A stretch of 64,000 nt of DNA from Granulosicoccus sp045106855 (GTDB lineage Bacteria > Pseudomonadota > Gammaproteobacteria > Granulosicoccales > Granulosicoccaceae): positions 186,001 to 250,000 of the forward strand of contig JBGCFI010000002.1 of assembly GCA_045106855.1 (NCBI GenBank). Reading direction: 5' to 3'. A model generated the notes under the pieces. It did not search any database, was not told the DNA's origin, and saw nothing but the letters and a program-made list of their open reading frames with translations. The translations under genes and the position numbers were made by a program. Positions 35,209-44,531 of this stretch are shown here, in pieces. Each line of letters starts with the position of its first letter. The first letter of the stretch is position 1.

Positions 35209-35766
35209 ATGTTTGATGGAAATGTGACGGTGATAAAAGCAACCCTGGTTTTTTTATTTGTGATCGTACAGTTGGTCCCGACGAGCCATGCGCAAAGTTT
35301 GGACGAACCCACAGGGCCTGTTATTTTAACGATATCAGGTTCCATTGATGTTTATAACTCTCAGAATGATTTGACTGAAAACACGGACAGCCCTATGACT
35401 GCCCGGTTTGATCTCGCCATGCTTGAAAATATTGGCCTGACACAAGTAACTACTGAAACTCCCTGGACTAAAGGGCTAATGACTTTTGAAGGTGTGCTGG
35501 CCAGGGATCTAATGAAGGGTGTAATGGCTCGAGGTAATTCTGTCCGAGCCTCAGCTTTCGACAATTATTCAGTGGATATACCTATTGAAGATTTTCAGAA
35601 CTACGACGTCATCGTGGCAACACGTATAAATGGGAAGATTATGCGGGTCAGGGACAATGGCCCGCTTTGGGTCATCTACCCATGGACCGACAAGCCCGAA
35701 TTGAAACGTCCTTATTTCTTTGCCCGATCGATCTGGCAACTCCATTCAATTGTTGTTAATCCATGA
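35209..35766 (+). CDS. Periplasmic SUOX-fold (oxidoreductase molybdopterin-binding-like) protein
   Basis: 185 residues with a signal peptide cut near SHAQSL. The body (TISGSIDVYN, WTKGLMTFEGVLARDLM, DNYSVDIPIEDFQ, GPLWVIYPWTD) is the sulfite-oxidase-type molybdopterin-binding fold. The Cys that ligates molybdenum in true enzymes of this fold is not seen: the mature protein has no Cys. It is therefore more likely a binding or sensing domain than a catalyst. It overlaps the downstream kinase gene by ATGA (35763-35766), so the two are translationally coupled and probably form one signalling unit. Confidence 0.8.
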   Translation: MFDGNVTVIKATLVFLFVIVQLVPTSHAQSLDEPTGPVILTISGSIDVYNSQNDLTENTDSPMTARFDLAMLENIGLTQVTTETPWTKGLMTFEGVLARDLMKGVMARGNSVRASAFDNYSVDIPIEDFQNYDVIVATRINGKIMRVRDNGPLWVIYPWTDKPELKRPYFFARSIWQLHSIVVNP

Positions 35767-37703
35767 AAGGTAGGATGCCGGGCGTAAGAGTGTTCGATAT
35801 CCTGCCGCTGATATTCGCTGCGGTGTTGTCATTGGGTGCTATCTGGATGCTGTTCCAGTTGAACAAGGAGCTAACAGCTTCGCAGCAACTTCTTGATGAC
35901 CATCTACCATCTTATTCGGTTAAAGCCGAGTATGAGCTTGCCAGATTGGTATCTGCCTTGAATGAGTTCATGGTAGGTACAGCGACTCGAGAGGAAGTTC
36001 AGCTGCGCTACGATATTTTATTAGCGCGAGTCAATCATTACGAATCCTCATTCATCTCAAATAATCAGAAACCCAATGAAGAGGTTCGTATTCTGATCGA
36101 ACGCATACTCGGTTTGATGCTGAAGTACGAAGAGCCGCTTTTTTCGCTACAACATGATGATATTCAAAAGGCATCAGTCGTAGAGGGGATTTTTCAGAGC
36201 ATGTATAAACCTTTTGAGGAGCTGACTACATTAAATCGCGAAACCCATAACAGGCTTTTAAAAAACCTCGATGACGACATTGCAAGTCGTGTACGCATTG
36301 GATTCGTATTGATTGGAGCTAGTATATTAATAAGTGTTCTTACGCTAACTATATTCTGGTACAACTTGAAGGAGAAGACCAGATTTAATTCGGATCTTGA
36401 ACTGCAAATTCATGCTCGCACAAAAGATCTCAGAATAAGTAATGCCTCATTAAAGAGAGAAATGGTGGAGCGCCAACGTGCGGAAAAAACACTCGCTGAA
36501 CGAGAGCAACAGATCCATAGCGCACAGAAAATGGAAGCCATTGGACGAATAACCTCAGGTGTGGCCCATGATTTCAATAATCTGCTGGCTGTCATCATGG
36601 GTAATATTGAACTTATCAAGGGAAGTAAAAATAGGAATCTATCATCAAAATATCTGGAAAGTGCATTAGCTGCAACAGTTATGGGTAGTCAATTAACGCG
36701 TAAGCTTCTGGCATTCGGCAGGCGCTCTCCTTTAAAACCAGAGATTGTGGATGTCAATAGAGTGATTCTTGAGATAGATGATTTGTTAATGCACACATTA
36801 ACGGAAAACATCAGTTTAGACATGAGCCTCTCTGACGACATCTGGCCTATCTCTGTCGATCGGTCTTTACTTGAAAACGTCATGTTAAACCTCGTTATCA
36901 ATGCCAGAGATGCATTGAAGGACGGCGGGCGGATACTAATAACTACAAAAAATTCCAATGTTCCAAGTACCGACTCTCAGGATACAGACCCAGGTGGCAA
37001 TCGCCTGAATGGTTATGTATTGGTATCTATAACCGATAAAGGAGAAGGTATGACACCACAGGTCCTGGATCAGGTGTTTGAACCTTTCTTTTCGACAAAA
37101 AGTGAATCACAAGGCTCGGGTTTGGGTTTGTCAATGGCCAGTGGCTTTATTCAACAGTCCAATGGCAAAATCGAAGTAACAAGTGCGCCAGGCAAAGGTA
37201 CGTGCGTTCAATTGCTATTACCACGGTGCTTTTCGAATGTCGTCACGATACCCGGTAAAAACGGCGAAACATACCAGGCAACAGGCGGTACTCGAAAGAT
37301 ATTAGTTGTTGATGACTCTGAAGCTGTGCGTCAGGTAGTTGTTGAGCAGCTTATGGTGCTCGGATATGAAACTATCGAAGCAACTAGCGGAACAGAGGCT
37401 TTGGAGCTAGTGAATTCAGATAGCTCGGTAGATGTTTTACTATCGGATGTTGTCATGCCCGGCGAGCTGCAAGGTCTTGAACTGGCAGATCGTGTCAAGA
37501 AGATGCGTCCTGACATGAAAATCATCATTATGTCGGGGTACCCCAAGGGTTCGGAGCATGGCGACTATGAAGAAAACAGCTGCTTCACCAAGTTAATGAA
37601 GCCAGTAAGCCTAGCGCAGCTTTCGAGTGCACTTCGTGAGGAATTTGAAGAAGACGAATCTGCTAACAACTCGGTTGAGAAAGAATTTGAGAACGTCTAT
37701 TAG
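35763..37703 (+). CDS. Hybrid sensor histidine kinase with receiver domain
   Basis: 646 residues. Helix 1 at about 12-30, a periplasmic stretch of about 150 residues, helix 2 near 178-200, a coiled coil to 255, then HisKA with the phosphorylated His about 269 in VAHDFNNLLA. The HATPase has N-box NLVINARDAL, G1-type DKGEGM and GSGLGLSMA. A C-terminal receiver has LVVDDSE near 517 and phospho-acceptor Asp562 in SDVVMPGE. No HPt domain or output regulator lies nearby, so the relay must finish elsewhere. The overlapping SUOX-like periplasmic protein is the natural candidate for its input partner. Confidence 0.93.
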   Translation: MKGRMPGVRVFDILPLIFAAVLSLGAIWMLFQLNKELTASQQLLDDHLPSYSVKAEYELARLVSALNEFMVGTATREEVQLRYDILLARVNHYESSFISNNQKPNEEVRILIERILGLMLKYEEPLFSLQHDDIQKASVVEGIFQSMYKPFEELTTLNRETHNRLLKNLDDDIASRVRIGFVLIGASILISVLTLTIFWYNLKEKTRFNSDLELQIHARTKDLRISNASLKREMVERQRAEKTLAEREQQIHSAQKMEAIGRITSGVAHDFNNLLAVIMGNIELIKGSKNRNLSSKYLESALAATVMGSQLTRKLLAFGRRSPLKPEIVDVNRVILEIDDLLMHTLTENISLDMSLSDDIWPISVDRSLLENVMLNLVINARDALKDGGRILITTKNSNVPSTDSQDTDPGGNRLNGYVLVSITDKGEGMTPQVLDQVFEPFFSTKSESQGSGLGLSMASGFIQQSNGKIEVTSAPGKGTCVQLLLPRCFSNVVTIPGKNGETYQATGGTRKILVVDDSEAVRQVVVEQLMVLGYETIEATSGTEALELVNSDSSVDVLLSDVVMPGELQGLELADRVKKMRPDMKIIIMSGYPKGSEHGDYEENSCFTKLMKPVSLAQLSSALREEFEEDESANNSVEKEFENVY

Positions 37704-37929
37704 TTTTTGACCACCATACAGCTGTTGACCACCGGAACTTTTAGTACCAATATAATCTTGTATTTTGCTTTTTCAAAGCTGATTCAAGAAACGTTTTGCA
37801 GGCCGGCAACTGACTGACACATAGCAACATTTTAGTTGTCCTTAGAACTTAATTGAGTTTGGGTTGAGATTTTGCAACGACAGTTGGTGTTTGGTAAACA
37901 GGAAATAAAAGAGCAGGCTCTCAGACGCA

Positions 37930-37955
37930 GAAATCCGCCAGAATCGGCGGATTTC
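37930..37955 (+). terminator. Rho-independent terminator
   Basis: A 10-bp perfect stem GAAATCCGCC/GGCGGATTTC with a 6-base loop, followed by CTTTCA. It lies about 230 bp after the kinase gene and just before the convergent lipoprotein gene. The T tract is short, so efficiency is uncertain. Confidence 0.7.
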
Positions 37956-37993
37956 TTTCATGGCTGGCGTCAGTTAATTAATCCATTTTCCGC

Positions 37994-39784
37994 CTATTGA
38001 ATATTGCTAGCAGCAGGAGCTTGTGTAGCTGATTTCAATAGCCCGTTGTCAAAGGTGATATCCACGGGAACCGGATTCCCGCAAGTAATCTCTGCATCAA
38101 TGACCAACACAGACCCTGATTCACCAGCACCTTCCAGAATCAGAGGGTAGTTGGTACCGCAAGTTGACATCGGAATCACTGCCGCTGAGCCGGCTCCTAT
38201 TGTTTCACTTCCAAGCAGGTCAACCATCTCGTTTCCGCCTGTATTGGAGTCTGCAAAAACTGACGCAATGAATTGACTTGGTGATTCACTGATGTTGCGT
38301 AGGTAAAGCGCTCCTGCAGGTCCATCGGGTGCTGTTGGTGCTGGAGGTGGAACTAGCCCGTTAGGCACGCTTTGTACGGTCAGTGAGCTGCCACAGGGTA
38401 CGGTAACGCCTCCGTCAACAACGAGGATGTTGGTGCTACCCGCACCCAGAAAGCGGTAGCCGATCTCCCTGTCACATAATTCTGTGACAATACTGCGCGT
38501 TGTTCCGGGTTGAATGGGATTATCTCCGATTAGATTGTCAGTCAATTCACCAAGAAAACTCGAGCCCTCAGCCATGAAAATGAGTTGGACGTTGAAGATC
38601 ACATCAGACTGCAGAGGATTATTGCCTGTGCCGTTATTGTCGACAATCAGTGTGCCCGTTCTAGTTGTGTCCACAGACACTTCAATAGTTTCCCCACAGG
38701 CCAGAGGTCTTACCAGTGGTTCCGGGATAAACGAAAAACCATCATTATCTTCCGCTCTTAGAAGAATCTGGGTGTTGCAGAAAAAATTAGATTCGAGATC
38801 AAAGCTTGCTCCTGGTTGGATTTCGGCTCTGGTAAACGAGGTATTCTGCGCTTCCGGGCTTGAGGCGAGGTTGAATCCGACGAACGTCAATTCAGAATTA
38901 CCCGTGTTCGTAAATCGTACGGTCGCCTCTTCTGTGCGTGGGTGATATACATCGTCTGGATCAACACTGACGCGGAGATTGCTCCCACAGGGAATTGCTA
39001 GATTCGTTTGCTCTGACAATACCCTGCCGTCGGCTGATGTCGCACGGATGTCAACGGTTACGTCACCGCAATCTGAAGTCGGAAAGCTGGGTGAGCTTGA
39101 ATCGATGGCTACGGCTTCGTCAAGAAGGTTGTCCCCGAAATCAGAATCGCCGCTGCGCTTGACAAACAATTTATCGATGACGGAGCCCGGTATTTCGCCG
39201 GTATTATCGACGCCAATGAATCCGAAGGGGTTTACGCTATCCGTGTCAACAGAAATTGTTAGAACCTCTCCACAATCCAGTCTCTCAATGCGACTGCTTG
39301 CCTCATCATTCAAGAATGAACGACCGTCTTCGCCAAACGCTATAATTATCAGCTCTTGATCGCAATCAGATGTCACCAGGTCAAATGTGTCGCCCGGTGC
39401 CAGGGAGCCTTGGGCTTCAAAGGGTCTTGGTGTTCCCAAGGTTATCGCAGCGAAGCTGAGCGTAGACTCAACGTTGCTGCCTTCGTTGATGAAACGAACG
39501 GTGCCAGTGGTTGGGCGAGCAGGATCCATGTTCTCAGGTGGATCCATGTTCTCGGGAGGATCCATATTCTCAGGTGGATCCATATTCTCGGGTGGATCTG
39601 CCACTTCAGGTGGTTGCGCAACTAGCGGAGGGGACTCTGGGCTGTCTGCTACAGGATCGGCATTGGTTGAGCCTGATGAAGAAGAACCGCCACAACCACT
39701 GAGCAATAGAAGGCTGGCAAGAGAGCCTGCTATCGTTGCACTAAATCGTGTTTTTGATCCACGAGAATTTCCCCTGATTAGCAT
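37994..39784 (-). CDS. Large repeat lipoprotein of unknown function
   Basis: 596 residues. Lipobox LSGC (Cys31) is followed by a Ser-rich stretch and a linker of PPEVAD plus four PPENMD units (residues about 58-88). The rest contains about four beta-rich modules of roughly 100 residues, each with a VRF or LFV strand start, a TSDCD- or PTSDC-like element and an IPCGSNLRV- or LDCGEVLTI-like element. Paired Cys in each module may form disulfides. This pattern resembles DUF4397-like cell-envelope modules, but I cannot assign a family firmly. It is likely a surface or outer-membrane-anchored protein. Confidence 0.75.
   Translation of the reverse strand: MLIRGNSRGSKTRFSATIAGSLASLLLLSGCGGSSSSGSTNADPVADSPESPPLVAQPPEVADPPENMDPPENMDPPENMDPPENMDPARPTTGTVRFINEGSNVESTLSFAAITLGTPRPFEAQGSLAPGDTFDLVTSDCDQELIIIAFGEDGRSFLNDEASSRIERLDCGEVLTISVDTDSVNPFGFIGVDNTGEIPGSVIDKLFVKRSGDSDFGDNLLDEAVAIDSSSPSFPTSDCGDVTVDIRATSADGRVLSEQTNLAIPCGSNLRVSVDPDDVYHPRTEEATVRFTNTGNSELTFVGFNLASSPEAQNTSFTRAEIQPGASFDLESNFFCNTQILLRAEDNDGFSFIPEPLVRPLACGETIEVSVDTTRTGTLIVDNNGTGNNPLQSDVIFNVQLIFMAEGSSFLGELTDNLIGDNPIQPGTTRSIVTELCDREIGYRFLGAGSTNILVVDGGVTVPCGSSLTVQSVPNGLVPPPAPTAPDGPAGALYLRNISESPSQFIASVFADSNTGGNEMVDLLGSETIGAGSAAVIPMSTCGTNYPLILEGAGESGSVLVIDAEITCGNPVPVDITFDNGLLKSATQAPAASNIQ
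39522..39611 (-). repeat. 18-bp tandem repeat encoding PPENMD
   Basis: Five 18-bp units (plus-strand consensus GGATCCATRTTCTCRGGW) at 39522, 39540, 39558, 39576 and a diverged one at 39594. Units 1 and 2, and 3 and 4, pair by third-position differences (ATG/ATG, ATA/ATA, alternating CAGG/CGGG). This suggests duplication of a 36-bp block. Copy number is likely to vary between strains, changing linker length. Confidence 0.85.
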
Positions 39785-40327
39785 TTTTACAGCTCCCTGT
39801 GATTGTTGAATTTTCTGGATGCTGCATGATGGGGATTTAATGACAGATTGTAAACTAGTCTAAAGTCGAAATAAAAATTGTAGACACCAATAGAAAAGAG
39901 ACAAATAGCTTGCTAAAGAAGCTGCAACATGGTGACGCGATCTTTAATGATTTTATGAGTTGGTTGATGATTGTCTTCTGTTAGTCGCGAGTGTTGACCT
40001 GGATGCAAGTAAACCCAGAGATGTCACTAATGCGCTGGGTTCCGAGAATACTTTCTCTAATTATGTTCTTAGATTCCAAAGTAGAGATAGAGAGTTGCTG
40101 GAACAGGTATGCCTCAGTGACAGGTTGCCGTGTGTTCCGTGATGGCGTCGTGCAGACAAACAGATTTGCAAAGTCATAGCAATAAAAGCCCGAATCTAAT
40201 GATTCGTCTAAAAACGTATTTGCTGTATTCGATATCACAGTTGACTGTGTGAAATTTTTTCTCGGATCAGGTGTTTGAAGATTCTCTTGCCAGAGAACCA
40301 ATACACCACAACTTTAAATTAAAAATA
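39785..40327. other. Intergenic region, nothing recognised
   Basis: 543 bp upstream of the repeat lipoprotein and downstream of the VOC gene. Overlapping small frames on both strands (such as 39981-40301 minus) show no protein character. I see no clear hairpin or repeat. Confidence 0.35.
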
Positions 40328-40768
40328 TTAACTGGATGCCAGATTATCCTCGTACTGAATTGCAGTATGATTCAATTCGGCAGCGGGGAAATCAACATGA
40401 ATGTGATTTCCATCGGGATCCCAGATATGGTAGAAAACTGTATCGGTATCCTTGTGAAGAAAGCGCCGGTATTTCTGTTGTAGTTCGTTCAGTTTGTCTT
40501 CGAAGTCAATAGCACCCAGTGCGTTAAATGCGAAATGTTCGAGTTTCAGTTTTCGTTCTGACCCTACCGCTGGTTGCCCATCAATTTCCACCAAATGAAT
40601 GACAACTGTGTCTCCTGCATATAAGCGGAAACAGAGACTAGAGATATCGGATCGAACCCCATTTCGCAGACCTAGTATCTGCATGTACCACGATAACATT
40701 TTCTCTATTTGAGTTGTTTGAATAGTGATGTGATCAATTTTTTTTATTTGCATGTTGCTGGACGACAT
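40328..40768 (-). CDS. VOC-family protein (glyoxalase/dioxygenase fold)
   Basis: 146 residues. A start at the internal ATG (codon 6, 40753) would give the typical VOC beginning MQIKKIDHITIQT. Metal-ligand candidates are His in DHITIQT, His in LEHFAFNAL near 78 and a C-terminal acidic/His element in WDPDGNHIHVDFP near 125. The WDPDGNHIH block is close to fosfomycin-resistance and lactoylglutathione-lyase relatives. The reaction is not assignable. It lies 115 bp after the LysR-type gene on the same strand. Confidence 0.8.
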   Translation of the reverse strand: MSSSNMQIKKIDHITIQTTQIEKMLSWYMQILGLRNGVRSDISSLCFRLYAGDTVVIHLVEIDGQPAVGSERKLKLEHFAFNALGAIDFEDKLNELQQKYRRFLHKDTDTVFYHIWDPDGNHIHVDFPAAELNHTAIQYEDNLASS

Positions 40769-40882
40769 TGAGCAGTTGTTTGCTACATAATAATGTGCCT
40801 TATAGGTGCATGCTCATGTTCTTTAAGTATCGTTGCTATTCATACAAGGTTATCGAATTTATTCATCATAAAAGAGTAAAGT

Positions 40883-41796
40883 TCAAAAACCTAACTCACC
40901 CTTCATGTTGTGGCATAAGTTGCTGAAATAGCTGACAACAGGGGTATGCGGACGCCCGCGTACAGTCGCTATGCCAATGGTTCGAGATATTTCCGGTTCT
41001 ATCAAAGGGCGCAATATTAAGCTTTCATAATTGGTCATGTATTCAGGTACGATTGCACACCCCATGCCGGCGGTTATCATTGTCCGAATCAAACCTTCAT
41101 CAGCAATTTCATGTCGGACATCCATCGCGTCTAGGGAATCTTCAAAGTTCTGTAGTTCATTTGTTCCACAAAGTGTTAGTGAAGAGTGAAAATAATCCAT
41201 ATACTCGCAGTTCAGCCGTTTAAGGGTTTTTTCTTTTTCAAGTTCTTGAAGTGGAATAGCGTTCATCCTTGAAAACCGATGATCTGGCGGAGCAGCAACC
41301 ATGTATCGTTCATCATAGAGCTCATTTATAGCTATCAATTCCGGATATTCAGGGCTGCTTACAATGCCTACATCAATTTCGCCAGATAGCAACCATTCAA
41401 CGACTTCCTTGCTTGACGTGGTTTTGAGTATCAGTTTCAGTTGTGGAGACTTTTGTTCGAGGTGGCTGACTATTGACATCATGCGACTCGAGCCAACCGT
41501 ATTGGACATGCCGATACTTAGTTTTGGTTCATTTATTTGTACGAATTCATCGGCTTCGGTACGGGCTCTATCGGTAAGTGACAGTGCTTTTTCCAGTCTG
41601 GGTTTAATTTTTTTGCTAATTCAGTTAGGTGAGTTCTGCTACGCTCACGGCGTACCAGTTGAGCGCCAAGATCTCCTTCGAGTCGTTTGATAGCGCGAGT
41701 CAGAGATGGCTGCGAAACTCCACAGCGTTCTGCAGCGCGGGTGAAATTTAGATCCTCTGATAGTGCAAGAAAGTATCGTATTTGCTGTAATTCCAT
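40883..41796 (-). pseudogene. LysR-type regulator interrupted by a one-base frameshift
   Basis: ATG 41796 starts a normal LysR helix-turn-helix (QQIRYFLALSEDLNFTRAAERCGVSQPSLT). The frame then leaves homology after ELAKK and stops within 25 codons. Reading on in the -1 frame gives IKPRLEKALSLTDRARTEADEF and then an intact effector domain ending at 40883. The change happens at a run of seven A (41608-41614, T on the plus strand); eight A would restore the frame. It may be a phase-variable tract, a -1 slippery site (A AAA AAA), a pseudogene or a read error. The likely target is the VOC gene downstream. Confidence 0.8.
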
Positions 41797-41857
41797 TGCG
41801 GGTCACCGTTAATATCTTTAATGTTATCGTAGTAAACTGTGCATTCTATTCGTATAG

Positions 41858-42574
41858 CTAAACAACAAACTTCCCGTCCGATGCGACAGTGTTGTTCGCA
41901 GATTGTTCGTGGGTATATTTGTCCGTGTCGGCAATGTGATAGATGCTCCATGCATCAGTTTGTCGTTGGTTAACATGATCTTTTTTCGGCTTCTCAGCAG
42001 CATGCTCTGGCGACGGGATGTCGGCAGGGCCGATTTCGTAGTCGTAGGCTTTTAAATCGCTTATGAACCAACCATTGAGTCTGATGGCTTCGGTGTGTGT
42101 GACTCGAACGTATCGCATTGCTTGGCTGGCAAAGTCTATAACTCTATTGCAGTTCGATGATCTTTCGCTGATAGCAACAGAATTTGCCCAGTTCTTTAGG
42201 TCGTCTGAAAGGTAAACTCCAAAGTCAGCGTGGATACTTGAACCTATTTTTGGTTTGTAGCTTATAACCGTGTGCAAACTATCAATCTTTCGAAGGGCTC
42301 CAAGATCCATTATGAAATCGAGCCCACGTGTCTGACGTACCGGAAATTCCCATCGCGCACCGAAGTCGACATCAAAGGCATCATGTGACGTGCTTTCGAC
42401 TAAATTGGAGATAATCCATTTGATGTCACTAAGTTCGGTAGTCTGCCAGTCTGCGCATGAGGTCAATGAAAAAAGAGAAAATATTGCTAGTACAACCCCT
42501 GTGATACGGCATCGGACAGAGAGGAAGATATGTACTGGATCGTGGAGATTTATGTCTATTGGTGTAGATTTCAT
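41858..42574 (-). CDS. Discoidin/F5-8C-like lipoprotein of unknown function
   Basis: 238 residues. An unusually long N-terminal lead (about 22 residues) precedes a hydrophobic segment ending in LTSC (Cys40), giving a probable lipoprotein. Residues about 55-180 look like a galactose-binding-like jelly roll: RGLDFIMDLGALRKIDSLHTV, DLKNWANS and RYVRVTHTEAIRLNGWFISDLKAYD match the F5/8 type C pattern. Such modules bind glycans. The tail is polar. Single gene; role unknown. Confidence 0.6.
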   Translation of the reverse strand: MKSTPIDINLHDPVHIFLSVRCRITGVVLAIFSLFSLTSCADWQTTELSDIKWIISNLVESTSHDAFDVDFGARWEFPVRQTRGLDFIMDLGALRKIDSLHTVISYKPKIGSSIHADFGVYLSDDLKNWANSVAISERSSNCNRVIDFASQAMRYVRVTHTEAIRLNGWFISDLKAYDYEIGPADIPSPEHAAEKPKKDHVNQRQTDAWSIYHIADTDKYTHEQSANNTVASDGKFVV

Positions 42575-42975
42575 AGTGTTTCCCTGTTATCAACGAAATT
42601 TGTTGACCGTCACTTCGCACTATCCTGTCCACAGTGTTTTTGGTAACAGCATGCTTTCACTATACAAGTGCTATAAAGATTGACAATATCGCAAAATGAG
42701 AACGCACTATTCAAATAAATTGAATGATTGGCTGTTCATGTCTTGATTTTCGCAACCGGCAATCAATCAAAATTATTTGAGTATTCCTCTCTCGGTCACG
42801 TCATGAGGCTCGTGCTTCTTAAAGTGCAGCAAGAAATGGATTTGCAAAAGAGGCCTTTAATTCAAGCTTTGTATCCAAGCTTGTAGACTTGTCTGGTTTT
42901 GCTGCGTAATGGCTATAAGAAATTACCCAGTCAGCTTCATATGCGGTAACAGGTACAGAGGTGATTCACTGTTAG
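42575..42975. other. Intergenic region with one inverted repeat
   Basis: 401 bp. An inverted repeat CAAGCTT-TGTATCC-AAGCTTG lies at 42863-42883, about 93 bp beyond the stop of the alpha/beta-hydrolase gene. It has no T tract and could be part of a terminator or a binding site. Nothing else is recognised. Confidence 0.35.
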
Positions 42976-44016
42976 CTATTTGGCCGGTTTGTGTGAGCGA
43001 CTAGTTTTATCAATGAATTCTGCGAGTATATCTACAAGGTTCTGCACAATCGGAAGCTCAGGATTGGAATAGGCAGCAACGTTGGCTTCACGGTTGTTGT
43101 GGTCAACGCTCTTGAGCACATGGTTCATATCCGCAATTATGGCAAGCTCAGCGTCAGGTCTTGCCTTTGACAAAGCCCTGACATCTTCAGTGGATACCTG
43201 AATGTCTCGACCACCGTGCACTATCAGCACGGGCAACGGGTCATCTCCGTCGCCAAGCTTTTTGAGTGCAGCGGCCGGGTCAAAGCGGATCAGCTGTGTA
43301 AGATAATCTTGGGCAGGTGCATTGAATAAATTGCGAAGACCGGAATGAAGCGTTTTGGGATCGACTCGATTCCCGCGCTCAAGCATCTCAATCGCTGAAA
43401 AAGCTTCCGCAAGGATCGGCGTGTTTGCGGGATTGCTGGCAAGCTGTTCGCGAAGCACAATTCCCAGTTTTCGTCCTGGCGCAGACAACAGTGCCAGCGC
43501 TCGTACATTGGTTAACTCTCGACCAGCAGCAATAATAGCGACTAATGCGCCTTCGCTATGGCCGACCAACCAGACGTTCCCCGATACTTCCGGTATGTCG
43601 TCTATCGCGTCTAGCCAGCTCGTCACATCATCTGCGTAGCTTTCAAGGCTTACATCGTTTCCGTCACCTGCATTGATACTTCCCCCAAGGCCGCGTTTAT
43701 CGAAACGGACAGACGCCACGCCAAGCATGGCTAATTCTTCTGCAAGAAGCCGATACGTGGAAGCCGCAATCCCGACTGGTGAGTTGCCGTCACGATCGGT
43801 AGGGCCGGACCCGGGCAAGATCAATACAGTATTAAAGGGCTGCCCTTCGTTGATGGGGAGCAGCAAGGTACCGGCTAGTTCACCATCAGCGCCCGTTGCT
43901 TTGATATGACGAGATTCGAATATTGCATTACTCGCATGTAGTGGCATAAGAACTAAAATCAATACTATGCCTGCAGCAAACTTGCAAATTCTTGATTCAT
44001 TGGGTGATGCGAACAT
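42976..44016 (-). CDS. Secreted alpha/beta hydrolase
   Basis: 346 residues with an N-terminal signal segment (cleavage near LHASNA). Catalytic features: GSGPTDRDGNSP block near 69, RFDKRGLGGS near 105, nucleophile elbow GHSEGA near 150, acid candidate in VHGGRDIQV near 270 and His in ADMNHVLK near 300. The layout matches the group often annotated as peptidase S9-like or serine aminopeptidase hydrolases. Substrate unknown. It stands alone on the minus strand. Confidence 0.82.
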   Translation of the reverse strand: MFASPNESRICKFAAGIVLILVLMPLHASNAIFESRHIKATGADGELAGTLLLPINEGQPFNTVLILPGSGPTDRDGNSPVGIAASTYRLLAEELAMLGVASVRFDKRGLGGSINAGDGNDVSLESYADDVTSWLDAIDDIPEVSGNVWLVGHSEGALVAIIAAGRELTNVRALALLSAPGRKLGIVLREQLASNPANTPILAEAFSAIEMLERGNRVDPKTLHSGLRNLFNAPAQDYLTQLIRFDPAAALKKLGDGDDPLPVLIVHGGRDIQVSTEDVRALSKARPDAELAIIADMNHVLKSVDHNNREANVAAYSNPELPIVQNLVDILAEFIDKTSRSHKPAK

Positions 44017-44531
44017 AAATTGGTTGTCTATGCGCTTACATGGTCAACAAAATACGATGGTGTGCCAGTATGCGCAAGTGTCTAATTTATTTATCTGTTT
44101 GTTTTGGTGCCTAACCAGCGTCGTTAACCGTATATTTCCCAGAGCTTATAGTTTACCTCGTAGTCTGAAAATTTAAAAAAACAGTGGTTGTCATATTTCA
44201 GGTTGAACGATCTCCTACCACAGTATGATTTTTAGTGATCTCTTTACTTGCTACACTCTGAGTTGTTATGCCAACACCTTTTGACATCAATACTCACCAT
44301 CTTTTAAGACGGCCTCAGTGGTTTTTCGTTGGGGGCTCCACAATTGCAGCTGCTGTGGCATTAATAGCCGAAGGGCCTGGGGATTACATCGGCCAGTTAC
44401 TTACCGTTTGTGGGAAAATAGGTAGATGAAGTATCGAAAACGTTAGTAATATACCTTCAGATCCGGTTTGCGTAGTCATTCATTCCCCTAAGCAAAACAG
44501 CTAAGTTCCGAAAAAAATACTCTGCTTTTCA
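44017..44531. other. Intergenic region with one possible small ORF
   Basis: 515 bp. The plus strand has a 53-codon frame at 44268-44429 (listed separately). Otherwise no hairpin or repeat stands out. Confidence 0.35.
44268..44429 (+). CDS. Possible small membrane protein
   Basis: 53 codons, ATG to TGA. The middle (FFVGGSTIAAAVALIAEG) is one plausible hydrophobic helix flanked by Arg-rich and polar ends. The ribosome-binding site is weak (GAG at 9 bases). No homologue is recognised; this may be chance. Confidence 0.2.
   Translation: MPTPFDINTHHLLRRPQWFFVGGSTIAAAVALIAEGPGDYIGQLLTVCGKIGR

Noticed and set aside
39981..40301. 106-codon minus-strand frame
   Set aside because: Overlapped by open frames on the other strand; no motif, signal peptide or start context.
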